This document shows, piece after piece, positions 17,856 through 26,242 of a stretch of 64,000 nt of DNA (position 1 is its first letter; each line of letters begins with the position of its first letter). The notes under the pieces are model-generated. The model was given only the letters and a program-made list of their open reading frames with translations, ran no database searches and was not told the DNA's origin. The translations under genes and the position numbers were made by a program. This DNA is from Acidobacteriota bacterium (GTDB lineage: Bacteria > Acidobacteriota > Terriglobia > Acidiferrales > UBA7541). The DNA is taken from contig JABDEK010000002.1 in the NCBI GenBank assembly GCA_013287135.1, positions 1 through 64,000 on the forward strand. The letters run 5' to 3'.

Positions 17856-18455
17856 TTAAGGGCCGGCAACCGATTTATTCTGCGCAGCGGATTTTGTAAG
17901 AAGATCGCGGAACGCTTGTTCGAAGACCGGGCGAGGACGCGTACCTAAAAAATACAGATTGATGCGGCCGTCGCGCGTATAAAAAATAGTTTGCGGCATC
18001 GTGCCATTCCAGGCCGGATTTACGCCGCGGTAGAACCCATCGAGATCAATACCTGGTTTCTGCCGGTAATTAGGAAAGTGTGGCTGCGTGCGCGCAAGGA
18101 ACCGGCGAACTAGGTTCATGTCGGAATCGTCGTCCATGTTTATGCCAATCACGCTGATGCCTTGCGATTTGAATTCGGCGGCCAGCTCAACAATTAGCGG
18201 ATATTCGTCGCGACAAGGTTCGCACCAGGTAGCCCAGAAATTTACGGCCAGCGGCTTCCCGCGGGACTTCGTGAGCAGCTGCTGATACCCCGCCAGGTCG
18301 ATGACTTGCGGATCAGGCGTCTTCGTCGAGGATTGAGCGGTGACAGTCAAAGATTTCGCTGGCGAACCATGTGTACGCGCCAGATCAACTGAGGTAAACA
18401 AAAATAGCAAAGCTAAAGCGAAGATCAGGGATGGAAATTGCTGTCTGCGTTTCAA
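17856..18455 (-). CDS. Exported TlpA-like thioredoxin
   Basis: A 199-residue periplasmic thiol-disulfide protein. A hydrophobic signal segment spans about 8-22, and the thioredoxin fold carries its active site as WCEPC (Cys78, Cys81). SVIGINMDDD and the Pro-containing TMPQTIFYTRDG, where the cis-proline should be, complete the fold. TlpA and ResA relatives keep periplasmic cysteines reduced for cytochrome or copper-site assembly. The start is TTG, since no ATG or GTG lies between the upstream GAGG and the signal segment. A CuA-like cupredoxin is encoded about 1 kb away on the other strand. Confidence 0.82.
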   Translation of the reverse strand: MKRRQQFPSLIFALALLFLFTSVDLARTHGSPAKSLTVTAQSSTKTPDPQVIDLAGYQQLLTKSRGKPLAVNFWATWCEPCRDEYPLIVELAAEFKSQGISVIGINMDDDSDMNLVRRFLARTQPHFPNYRQKPGIDLDGFYRGVNPAWNGTMPQTIFYTRDGRINLYFLGTRPRPVFEQAFRDLLTKSAAQNKSVAGP

Positions 18456-18644
18456 ATGCCACCGTCCTCAATTGGCCATTCTAGCGGGTCTGGGGCTTGC
18501 CGCCAACCTCTACAAAAGAACAAGATAAGGACGATGGCCTGCGCTTGTACCTGCTATTATTTGATGGTATAAAAAATGGATAACGTTTGTTGGCAATACT
18601 CCCGGACTATCCGGGGTGCGTGATCTCTTTGAGGAGAACGGGAA

Positions 18645-18914
18645 ATGGCCTACGTAATCGCTGAACCCTGCATCGGCACAAAAGATACCGCCTGCGTTGA
18701 CGTCTGCCCGGTGGACTGCATTCACCCGCGCAAAGACGAGGCGGAGTTCGAAGCCGAAAAAATGCTTTATATCAGCCCCGATGAATGTATTGACTGCGGA
18801 GCTTGCGTCCCGGTGTGTCCGGTAACCGCGATTTTCGCTTTGGAAGATTTGCCGGAGAAATGGGCTGGCTTCACACCGATCAACGCGGATTGGTACAAGA
18901 ATAAGAAGGCTTAG
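18645..18914 (+). CDS. fdxA: 7Fe ferredoxin (3Fe-4S plus 4Fe-4S)
   Basis: An 89-residue electron carrier. The cysteine pattern matches Azotobacter-type ferredoxin I: Cys9, Cys17 and Cys58 would hold the 3Fe-4S cluster, Cys21, Cys48, Cys51 and Cys54 the 4Fe-4S cluster, and Cys25 is free. The tail [16 protein letters not shown] is typical of FdxA. GAGGAG stands shortly before the ATG, and a good rho-independent terminator follows, so this is probably a single-gene transcript. Confidence 0.92.
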   Translation: MAYVIAEPCIGTKDTACVDVCPVDCIHPRKDEAEFEAEKMLYISPDECIDCGACVPVCPVTAIFALEDLPEKWAGFTPINADWYKNKKA

Positions 18915-18946
18915 AAGCGCACGCTGGCAAAACGCCAGATTCGTTG

Positions 18947-18973
18947 CGGCGGATCATTTGGTCCGCCGTTTTT
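18947..18973 (+). terminator. Rho-independent terminator of the ferredoxin gene
   Basis: Seven-base stem CGGCGGA (18947-18953) pairs with TCCGCCG (18962-18968) around an eight-base loop, followed by five T residues. A smaller hairpin, CTGGC-AAAA-CGCCAG, lies just upstream at about 18923-18938. Confidence 0.8.
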
Positions 18974-18986
18974 GTCGGCGAAGTAG

Positions 18987-19295
18987 TTAGGCTTCGAGAC
19001 CGAGCACTTTGCGTCCCTCCGGAGTGATCCTGCTCGGATTCCACGCTGGTTCCCACACGATTTCAACTTTCACGTCGCGCACTTCCGCAATCGAGGCAAT
19101 CCGGGCCCGAACTTGTTCCGGAATCGCCATGGCAGAGGGGCATCCTTGAGTCGTCAGCGTCATTTTCACTGCGACGTTTCCCTCGGTGTCGGACTGCGCG
19201 TCATAAATAAGGCCCAGATCAACAATGTTGATAGGGATTTCCGGATCGTAGCACTGCCTCAACGCGTTCATAATCTGTTCACGCTCGACCGTCAT
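18987..19295 (-). CDS. MIP18-family (DUF59) iron-sulfur cluster assembly factor
   Basis: A 102-residue protein of the PaaD/SufT/MIP18 family, which helps insert iron-sulfur clusters into target proteins. Family signs are LRQCYDPEIPINIVDLGLIYD, MTLTTQGCPSA with the conserved cysteine, and the closing VEIVWEPAWNPSRITPEGR. AGGAG precedes the ATG. It converges with the ferredoxin gene, itself a likely kind of client. Confidence 0.88.
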   Translation of the reverse strand: MTVEREQIMNALRQCYDPEIPINIVDLGLIYDAQSDTEGNVAVKMTLTTQGCPSAMAIPEQVRARIASIAEVRDVKVEIVWEPAWNPSRITPEGRKVLGLEA

Positions 19296-19507
19296 TTACG
19301 TTCTCCTTGCCTGAACTCTTCCTGTTGATTCGATGCTGCCGGGCGCAACCGTTGCGATCAACGTTGTTCCAGCGTTTCATAGCCTTCCGCGTGTGTCAAT
19401 CGCATCCGACGCTTGCGCCGCGCGCCCTCACTGATACACTACGACTTCGCAATTTGACCGAGCCGCACTCGTCGCCGAAGAACAAATTGCTTGGGGAGGC
19501 GAAGATT

Positions 19508-19942
19508 GTGAAAGCTAAATTCCTTGTCTCGCTGACAGCCGCGCTGGTTTCATTGTTTCTCTTCGCGGCAGGGCTAGAGGCGCAGCATGTAACCCACGAT
19601 GACAACGGCCCGCCGGCGAAGAGCCTTACCTTGACCGCAAAGAATTTTCAGTTTGATCCAGCGATAATTCACATCAAGGTTGGCCAGAAAGTCCGCCTGT
19701 ACGTCACCGCCCCTGACTCTACGCTAGGACTCAGAATCAACTCGTTTCCTGACGGTGCTACGGCAGCAACTCCGCCCGGTTTGTATTTTGTGTTTGGTGA
19801 GGACTGCTGGAAACTCAGAAAAGGTGAAACTCTTCCGATTGATGTTGTGGGCGACACGCCGGGCACCTATACGTACACGTGCTGCAAGGGATGCGGAAAA
19901 GAGCACAAATCGATGAAGGGCCAACTCATCGTCGATCCTTAG
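19508..19942 (+). CDS. Secreted cupredoxin with CuA-type C-terminal copper motif
   Basis: A 144-residue exported protein: signal peptide to about residue 25 (cleavage near GLEA-QH), then a single cupredoxin domain. The C-terminal loop Cys125-x3-Cys129-x3-His133-x2-Met136 has exactly the spacing of the CuA site of cytochrome oxidase subunit II and nitrous oxide reductase. The histidine that CuA proteins have on the earlier strand is not seen; that stretch reads STLGLRINSF (71-80). Cys126 and Cys100 are extra. The GTG at 19508 lies next to the signal segment. The 3' end overlaps the convergent DUF309 gene by 17 bases. It could be a copper carrier or a small electron-transfer protein. Confidence 0.75.
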   Translation: MKAKFLVSLTAALVSLFLFAAGLEAQHVTHDDNGPPAKSLTLTAKNFQFDPAIIHIKVGQKVRLYVTAPDSTLGLRINSFPDGATAATPPGLYFVFGEDCWKLRKGETLPIDVVGDTPGTYTYTCCKGCGKEHKSMKGQLIVDP

Positions 19943-20330
19943 CTTTTGAGCCATCAAACTTGCTATCAGTTTCGCTGAAACGTAGTCGTGGAATCTCTGA
20001 CCGCTTTGGATTTTCACCCTTGCCAATATTTCTCGCCCACTGCTTCGCCGCGGAGCGCAACTCGTCGACAGCAAGACCGCGATGATTTGCAGGGAAGCGT
20101 GACAATTTGACGATGCCAGCAGCGAGCAGGGTCTCGGTCCCATCGGTGTTTTCCCTGCAATAGTGATGAAACGCAGCCGCGATTTGAATGATTCCCTGTA
20201 GAAAGGTTTTCTCCGGTTCGGTTTCCTCCAACCATATCTCTTCCCACACCTCATGGGCTTCAAAAAATTCACCCGCGTTAAAATATGAGATGCCGCACTG
20301 AAATTTTTCGTCCTTGTTCATGGATTCCAT
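19926..20330 (-). CDS. DUF309 domain protein
   Basis: A 134-residue helical protein with the DUF309 signature YFNAGEFFEAHEVWEEIW (about 16-33) followed by EKTFLQGIIQIAAAFHHY. The His and Glu residues of this helix pair are conserved in the family and could form a metal or active site; no function is established. Its last 17 bases overlap the end of the cupredoxin gene, tail to tail. A second Met three codons in is an alternative start. Confidence 0.8.
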   Translation of the reverse strand: MESMNKDEKFQCGISYFNAGEFFEAHEVWEEIWLEETEPEKTFLQGIIQIAAAFHHYCRENTDGTETLLAAGIVKLSRFPANHRGLAVDELRSAAKQWARNIGKGENPKRSEIPRLRFSETDSKFDGSKAKDRR

Positions 20331-20407
20331 CGCGTGAATGTTCTTTTCTCGTTAAACTTCTTATGTAGCGAAACATCATAGCAGGCCCATCAGGAGCAAG
20401 CAGGCGA

Positions 20408-21064
20408 ATGGAAATCAATATTCAGTTGCCGGAGGTTAAACTTGGCACGGTTGAGGCCGACGGAGTACACGTGGCGCCTGGCAACCAAGAATTACCGCAA
20501 TTGCTAGCTGAAGTCTGCGAACGCAAACGCCGCGACTCCACGTTGGAATCGTTGGCCGAGGAAAAATCGGTTCGCGACGTTCGTGCAATGTTTCGCGCCT
20601 GGGGAATGGACCCTTCGAAATATCGTCCGTCTTCGGAAGCTCTACTCCGCCGCGTGGTGCAAGGGAAGGGCCTTTATCGCGTTTCAAATGTCGTTGATAT
20701 CGGAAATCTAGGGTCGATCGAGACAGGCTGGCCCTTCGGTTGTTACGATCGCTCCCAGATTCGGCCTCCTATAGAATTTCGGCACGGCGCTTCGGGCGAG
20801 AAGTATGAAGGTATTGGCAAGCAAACCTGGCATCTTCAAGGGCGTCCGCTACTCGCTGATCCCCTGGGGCCATTCGGCAGCCCAATTAGCGACTCGACTC
20901 GAAGCATGATCACGGAAAGTGCGCGCGATATTCTCGTCGTTTTGTACGTACCCGCCGGCGTGCCTGATACATCCATAGAAACGGCAATGAAACGGCTCAG
21001 CGAACGCCTCGCTCTCTTTGCGGGAGCGTCAGAGACGCGCACCGGAATCTGTCGCGCGAGCTAA
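20408..21064 (+). CDS. B3/B4 tRNA-binding-domain protein (PheT-like)
   Basis: A 218-residue protein related to the B3/B4 domain of the phenylalanyl-tRNA synthetase beta subunit, here free-standing. The match is clearest in KYRPSSEALLRRVVQG (about 77-92), LYRVSNVVDIGNLGSIETGWPFG (about 94-116) and the late strand GKQTWHLQGRPLLADPLGPFG. Stand-alone relatives are thought to bind or edit mis-charged tRNA or free amino acids, but the role is unproven. It is divergent from the DUF309 gene, with about 80 bases between. Confidence 0.75.
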   Translation: MEINIQLPEVKLGTVEADGVHVAPGNQELPQLLAEVCERKRRDSTLESLAEEKSVRDVRAMFRAWGMDPSKYRPSSEALLRRVVQGKGLYRVSNVVDIGNLGSIETGWPFGCYDRSQIRPPIEFRHGASGEKYEGIGKQTWHLQGRPLLADPLGPFGSPISDSTRSMITESARDILVVLYVPAGVPDTSIETAMKRLSERLALFAGASETRTGICRAS

Positions 21065-21177
21065 ACAGAAACGCTTAGCTTAGTGGGCTGAAGAAATTCA
21101 CATTAATGTTCTTGCCTTGTCGTCTGTGAAGTTCGGCTGATTCAGGTTATTCTGTTAACTTCCATTGAGGTTTGGTA

Positions 21178-23304
21178 GTGGCGAAATTTCAACTTGCCCT
21201 TCTCATTCACGCGCACCAGCCGGTCGGAAATTTCGACGATGTTATCGAGCGCGCCTATCAACATTCCTATTTGCCCTTCGTAGAAACTTTGGCACGTCAT
21301 CCTTCGATTCACATGGGTCTACACTATTCGGGCGTTCTGCTCGAATGGTTGGAACGCGCGCACCCGGAATATTTCGAGCTGCTTCGCACGCTGGTGAAGC
21401 GTGGACAGATAGAAATCGTCGGTGGAGGTTTTTACGAACCGATCCTGGTTGTAATTCCGTCGGAAGACTGTTTCGAGCAAATCACCAGGCTTGCGGACTA
21501 CATTGAAAAGCATTTTGGTCGTCGGCCGAAAGGCGCATGGCTCGCGGAACGCGTATGGGAACCGCAGCTGCCCTCATCGCTCGCGGCGGCAGGAGTTGAA
21601 TACACGCTGGTTGATGACAACCACTTCCTCGGCGCGGGATTTGAGCTGGACCAGCTCTTTGGGTACTTCACTGCTGAGGATCAATGCCGCTCGGTGAAAG
21701 TTCTGCCAGGCCTGAAAGCGTTGCGCTATCTGATCCCATTTCGGGGAGCTGAAGAAACGTCGCAATTCTTGCGGCGCGCCGCGGGTGAACACTCGGGCAG
21801 TTTTGCCGCCATGGGCGACGACATGGAGAAATTCGGCGTTTGGCCCGGAACTTACGACCATTGCTATCGCGATCATTGGCTCGAGAATTTCTTCACCGAT
21901 CTGGAACGCAATTCCGACTGGCTGGAAACGAGCACGCCGATTGACGCTGTAAGTTCGCACGGGTCATTGGGACGCGCCGATCTTCCCACTGCCTCCTACA
22001 GCGAGATGATGGAATGGTCTCTGCCCACGCTGGCGCGGAACCGCTACCACGCCTTGACTGTGGAGTTTGGTAATCGTCCCGCGGAATTGCCTTTCTTGCG
22101 CGGCGGTATTTGGAGGAATTTCTTCTCGAAGTATTGCGAATCGAACTTGCTGCACAAAAAAATGCAGCACGTTTCAGCCAAGGTTCGCCGTCTGGAGCAA
22201 ATCAGCCGCCCAAACAAATCCTTTCGAGCGGTTCGGGAGGAAGCCAAGACTCTGGTGCTGCGAAGCCAATGCAATGACGCGTACTGGCATGGAGTTTTCG
22301 GCGGCCTCTATTCACCGCATTTACGCACCGCGCTTTGGCGTTCTTTAGTGCAAGCGGAATCCAGCGCAGACTCGTTGGCACATCGCGGACGTCGATATGC
22401 CACCGTGGAATCCATCGATTTTAATGCCGATAGCCGTGACGAAATCTATTTCTGCTCGGATCGCTATGCAGCTCTGCTTTCCCCTGACGACGGCGCCACG
22501 ATTTCCGCGCTCGATTGCCGTCAATCGAATGCTGCGTTGATTAACTCGCTCTGCCGCCGGCCAGAGTCTTATCACGCAGCCTTGAAGAATCTTTCTGCGA
22601 AGAAGGCTTCCGACGTCCAATCCATTCACGAACAAACACGCACAAAAGAAGCCGGCCTTGAACGTTTTCTCCACTACGACCGTTGGCCGCAGAATGCCTT
22701 TCGTTTAAAACTATTTGGCCGCGCCAAGAATTACGAAGATTGCACGACGGTACGATTGGAAGAAAACTTCGGTCTGGCAGGTGGCCGTTATCGTCCCACA
22801 GATGTCACTGCGACAAAGGCTACGTTCGTAGCGGAAGAAAGCAACGATTGGCCGGCTGAAAAAACATTTTCGTTTTCAGCCCTCCCGCAAGGCTTCCAAA
22901 TTATCTGCGACGTTATCCTGCAGCGCACAGCGCCGGGAGCAGCCTCCATGTTCGTAGGGATCGAGTTGGTCATCAACTTCCTCGCGCCTTCGGCGCCGGA
23001 CCGTTATTTTGAAACGCATGGGCAGCGCTATCCGCTTCGCTGGGGTGCCTCCACACCCGCATCCGAGTTGCGAATGGTGGATGAGTGGCAAGGAGTAAGT
23101 GTGACGCTTGACGCCCCCAACGCGCAGGATTTTTGGGTAACGCCGATCGAGAGCGTCTCAGAATCGGAAGAAGGCTTTGAGCGCATCTATCAAGGCTCGC
23201 AAATTATGGCTGTATGGCCAATCGAGCTCGCGCCTGGAGCAAGGTGGACTGGTAGATTAGGATTGAAAGTGGAACAGGTGGCGCAAGAAAAGAAGACTGA
23301 ATAG
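21178..23304 (+). CDS. Glycoside hydrolase family 57, 4-alpha-glucanotransferase type
   Basis: A 708-residue enzyme that transfers or cuts alpha-1,4-glucan chains, probably in glycogen or maltodextrin metabolism. The GH57 barrel starts with LLIHAHQPVGNFDD; the nucleophile region is WLAERVWEPQ (about 121-130) and the probable acid lies near GVWPGTYDHCYRD (about 221-233). After the barrel come DUF1925- and DUF1926-like regions (about 300-700), the order seen in Thermococcus litoralis glucanotransferase, and the length is similar. No signal peptide is seen, so it is cytoplasmic. I chose the GTG at 21178 because GAGG lies eight bases before it; an in-frame TTG two codons earlier is possible. Confidence 0.88.
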   Translation: MAKFQLALLIHAHQPVGNFDDVIERAYQHSYLPFVETLARHPSIHMGLHYSGVLLEWLERAHPEYFELLRTLVKRGQIEIVGGGFYEPILVVIPSEDCFEQITRLADYIEKHFGRRPKGAWLAERVWEPQLPSSLAAAGVEYTLVDDNHFLGAGFELDQLFGYFTAEDQCRSVKVLPGLKALRYLIPFRGAEETSQFLRRAAGEHSGSFAAMGDDMEKFGVWPGTYDHCYRDHWLENFFTDLERNSDWLETSTPIDAVSSHGSLGRADLPTASYSEMMEWSLPTLARNRYHALTVEFGNRPAELPFLRGGIWRNFFSKYCESNLLHKKMQHVSAKVRRLEQISRPNKSFRAVREEAKTLVLRSQCNDAYWHGVFGGLYSPHLRTALWRSLVQAESSADSLAHRGRRYATVESIDFNADSRDEIYFCSDRYAALLSPDDGATISALDCRQSNAALINSLCRRPESYHAALKNLSAKKASDVQSIHEQTRTKEAGLERFLHYDRWPQNAFRLKLFGRAKNYEDCTTVRLEENFGLAGGRYRPTDVTATKATFVAEESNDWPAEKTFSFSALPQGFQIICDVILQRTAPGAASMFVGIELVINFLAPSAPDRYFETHGQRYPLRWGASTPASELRMVDEWQGVSVTLDAPNAQDFWVTPIESVSESEEGFERIYQGSQIMAVWPIELAPGARWTGRLGLKVEQVAQEKKTE

Positions 23305-23386
23305 CAGTTGATCCAACGGAAATGCCGCGGTTGCGCTAAATCGCTAAGCTCTGCTACATTGCGCCATAAGAAAAAACGGAGGAAAA

Positions 23387-23560
23387 ATGGCTCTATCCAA
23401 GGAATTGCTCGATATTTTAGTCTGCCCGCTGGATAAAACGCCCGTGAAATTGACTCCAGACGGTAGTGGACTGAAGTGTTTCGCTTGCCGGCGCGTCTAT
23501 CCGATTCGCGACGACATTCCAGTGATGCTCATCGACGAAGCGCGTATCGAAGCTCAGTAA
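23387..23560 (+). CDS. Trm112-like small zinc protein (UPF0434 family)
   Basis: 57 residues with a perfect GGAGG four bases before the ATG. The first part, LLDILVCPLDKTPVKL, and the later CFACRRVYPIRDDIPVMLIDEA are the core of the Trm112/UPF0434 family, a one-zinc fold. Here Cys13, Cys32 and Cys35 are present, while the usual second cysteine of the first CPxC pair is Asp15, so the site may be altered or zinc-free. In eukaryotes Trm112 activates methyltransferases; bacterial copies are poorly understood. It lies about 80 bases after the GH57 gene. Confidence 0.82.
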   Translation: MALSKELLDILVCPLDKTPVKLTPDGSGLKCFACRRVYPIRDDIPVMLIDEARIEAQ

Positions 23561-23605
23561 ACGGCTGGTCGATTAACGAACGTTGGATCGCGTCGTGCGG
23601 CGCTT

Positions 23606-24055
23606 CTATGGCGGAAAGCCAAGCGACTGGTCTTTGAATTCCACCCAAATTTTCACTTCTTTTGTCTTACTCTGCTTTGCGGCGTCGCTATCTTCGGGAA
23701 ACGGCTGGTAGGGGCTGAGCTCAACGGTGGCAACAACTCCGGACGCATTCGGTTTGGTTTTTTCCATGTGTTCCAAGTGGAAGCTTTTTATAGGGCCGTA
23801 ATACCCATCCGGCCCCCAATCTTCCTGAAAATCCTTGAAGGAATACGTCTCCGACGGCTTCCATATCCGGTACGCCTCGTCCATACGTCCGGCAATTACC
23901 GCATCCATGAAATGCCGGATTGTTTTTTCTTCGGTGTGAAAGCGAAGCTGATACGCGACGAAGGCCACAATAAGCGCAACAAAAACTAATCCCGTAATAA
24001 TGTAACGCAGCACCTTCGATGGCGGATGCTCTTCGGTAGAATCAAACAGTCCCAC
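23606..24055 (-). CDS. Membrane-anchored protein of unknown function
   Basis: 149 residues: a short cytoplasmic start, one membrane helix (about 17-38), and a soluble periplasmic domain starting HTEEKTIRHFMDAVIAGRMDEAYRIW. This opening resembles the alpha-beta folds of NTF2-like or DUF4878-type anchored domains, but I cannot assign it. The start is GTG with AGGAG seven bases before. It lies 15 bases after the ABC-2 permease on the same strand, so it may be the last gene of the efflux operon. Confidence 0.65.
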   Translation of the reverse strand: MGLFDSTEEHPPSKVLRYIITGLVFVALIVAFVAYQLRFHTEEKTIRHFMDAVIAGRMDEAYRIWKPSETYSFKDFQEDWGPDGYYGPIKSFHLEHMEKTKPNASGVVATVELSPYQPFPEDSDAAKQSKTKEVKIWVEFKDQSLGFPP

Positions 24056-24070
24056 GAACGCTCCTTGGAA

Positions 24071-25189
24071 TTACAACTGGCGTTTGAATAGTATCAGGCA
24101 GCCGGCAATCATCACCGCTGAAATACCCAGCAAAACTATCACGTCCATGTAGATTCCTTCAATGCCGGTGCCTTTCAGCGTGAGATTGCGCAAAGCGTGC
24201 ACTGTGTATGTGAAAGGATCGATCACCGCAATCCAGCGAAGCCAGCGAGGAAAAGCTTGAATCGGATAGACCGCTCCGGAAGGGAAGAATAATAGCGTAT
24301 TCAAAACGCCGAATGTGGCACGGGGCACCAGCGGGTCGTCCACGCGAACCATCAGCAAAAACATAAAACTCATCATTGCGATCGCCGCACAAGTAACCAC
24401 GATTGCGAGATAAAATAGGCGTACCGGATCCCAAATCCGTGGAATTCCTGCAATCATTCCACCAATGATGGTCAGCACCATGCCGGCCATCAATCCCTTG
24501 ACCGTTCCTGCGCCGATAAGTCCGGCCACCAATTCGGATTTCTTGATCGGCGTTACCAGATACCCTTCGTGAAGTCCGCGCGCTTTGTCGTCAATGAATG
24601 TTATTCCGCCACCGATCATGGCCACCACAAATATCGAAAGCGCGATTGAGCCCGCCAACAAATATTTTATGTATTCGATATAAGGATAAATCTCCACCGT
24701 GTTCAATTGAATTTGGCTGGCCAACCGCGGCTCTACATCGGGCGCGTTGAGCTGTTCCACCATTTGCTGCACCCGCTCCAGAATTGCGTTGGAGATGAAT
24801 TGGTCGGTGTTGTCCTCCATAAAGGCGATTCGCGGACGGTCGCGATGGTAATAGCGCTGCGAGAAATCCTTTGGAACGTAAACCACTGCCCGGACATAGC
24901 CGTTGCGCAGATCTTCACTAGCCTTTTGCTCTGAATCATAGTCAATCACATGAAAGGTCCGCGCATTTGCAGCAATTCCGTTGAACATCTCGCGAACCTT
25001 GAGCGATTCCACAGAATGATCCATGTCCACGAAAGCTACTTGAACGCCCGTCACTTTGCCGCCGAAGGCGTAACCCAGCACGACTAATTGCATCAACGGA
25101 AACACCATGGAGGTCATCATCAGCGCGGGGCTGCGGAAAAATTTGCGCAGGTCGCGCTCGATAAGCGCCCATGTACGGTTGAAATTCAT
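24071..25189 (-). CDS. ABC-2 type transporter permease
   Basis: A 372-residue inner-membrane subunit of the YbhS/YbhR class: one N-terminal helix (about 20-40), a large periplasmic domain (about 45-170) and five C-terminal helices (about 175-365). FINDKARGLHEGYLVTPIKKSELVAGL-like and FFPSGAVYPIQAFPRWLRWI segments are typical of ABC-2 exporters. It follows the ATPase and adaptor genes, so it probably exports a drug-like or lipid-like compound across the envelope. A homodimer is implied, since there is only one permease gene. Confidence 0.88.
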   Translation of the reverse strand: MNFNRTWALIERDLRKFFRSPALMMTSMVFPLMQLVVLGYAFGGKVTGVQVAFVDMDHSVESLKVREMFNGIAANARTFHVIDYDSEQKASEDLRNGYVRAVVYVPKDFSQRYYHRDRPRIAFMEDNTDQFISNAILERVQQMVEQLNAPDVEPRLASQIQLNTVEIYPYIEYIKYLLAGSIALSIFVVAMIGGGITFIDDKARGLHEGYLVTPIKKSELVAGLIGAGTVKGLMAGMVLTIIGGMIAGIPRIWDPVRLFYLAIVVTCAAIAMMSFMFLLMVRVDDPLVPRATFGVLNTLLFFPSGAVYPIQAFPRWLRWIAVIDPFTYTVHALRNLTLKGTGIEGIYMDVIVLLGISAVMIAGCLILFKRQL

Positions 25190-25239
25190 GCTGCCGCGCT
25201 CTCCACTGATTCTCCACTGATTTCCTGAGCTCTTTACGC

Positions 25240-26223
25240 TCAGCGATAAAGATGACCAATGTCATAACGTGCGCCGGCGTTCGACGCATCGCGCAAATCG
25301 CTTCCGGTGTAATGCACGAAAACGTCATCAAGCGTAGTGCTCTGCACCGAAACTCGTTTCACGCCCACGCCTTCCGAGCGCGTCAAATCCATCAGCGCTG
25401 CAATGGTTGCAGGCCCGTCGCTCGAAGTGATATGCACAACGTCTTCACGCTGCGTCACCCCAGTAACGTGGGGCAGTGCCTGTAGCCGGGAAATCCAATC
25501 ACTTGGCGCATTCACGAACTCAGCTTCCACGGTATCTATGCCGGAAATGCTGTCCTTCAGCCGCGTAGGTGTGTCCAGCGCCGCGAGCTTTCCGTGATCG
25601 ACAATTGCGATGCGGTCGCAAAGCTTGTCGGCCTCTTCCATGTAATGCGTGGTGATTAATATGGTGAGCTCGGAACGCTCGCGCAGTTTGCGTATCATCT
25701 GCCAAACGTTAGTTCTGGAAACCGGATCCAAACCAGTCGTCGGCTCGTCCAGAAACAAAATCTTTGGCGAATGGATCAGTCCGCGCGCTATTTCCAGCCG
25801 CCGTCTCATGCCGCCCGAAAAAGTGCGCACCAAGGCGTCTTTGAATTTGAGTAGGTCCACCGATTCGAGCAAGTCGTGGATGATCTGTCCCCGTTGCTGG
25901 CGGGGCACTCCGTAAAGTTTCGCGTGGACTTCCATGTTCTCAACGGCAGTAAGTTCAGGATCGGAAGTCAGCGCTTGAGGAATCACTCCCATGGCGAAAC
26001 GCACTCCGTTAGCGTCTTCGCGAATATCATGTCCCGCGATTCGCGCGGTGCCGGAAGTCGGAGGCGTCAAGGTGGTCATCATACGAATCAGCGTGGTCTT
26101 TCCCGCGCCGTTTGGCCCCAGCAAACCAAAAATCTCCTGTTGCGCGACATTGAAGCTGACGTCGTTGACGGCCACCAAATCTCCAAACTTTTTTGTAAGA
26201 TGATCCACTTCGATCGAATTCAT
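25240..26223 (-). CDS. ABC transporter ATPase (ABC-2 / DrrA-like)
   Basis: A 327-residue ATPase with Walker A GPNGAGKTT, signature FSGGMRRRLEIARGL, Walker B ILFLDEPTTGLDP and H-loop ITTHYMEEAD. After residue 220 comes the C-terminal extension common in DrrA/YbhF-like exporters. I start it at the internal ATG, giving MNSIEVDHLTKKFGD, the usual family opening; a GTG four codons upstream would nearly abut the adaptor gene. With the HlyD adaptor and the ABC-2 permease it forms a tripartite exporter under the TetR gene. Confidence 0.9.
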   Translation of the reverse strand: MNSIEVDHLTKKFGDLVAVNDVSFNVAQQEIFGLLGPNGAGKTTLIRMMTTLTPPTSGTARIAGHDIREDANGVRFAMGVIPQALTSDPELTAVENMEVHAKLYGVPRQQRGQIIHDLLESVDLLKFKDALVRTFSGGMRRRLEIARGLIHSPKILFLDEPTTGLDPVSRTNVWQMIRKLRERSELTILITTHYMEEADKLCDRIAIVDHGKLAALDTPTRLKDSISGIDTVEAEFVNAPSDWISRLQALPHVTGVTQREDVVHITSSDGPATIAALMDLTRSEGVGVKRVSVQSTTLDDVFVHYTGSDLRDASNAGARYDIGHLYR

Positions 26224-26242
26224 AGTTTCGTCCACACCTGCA

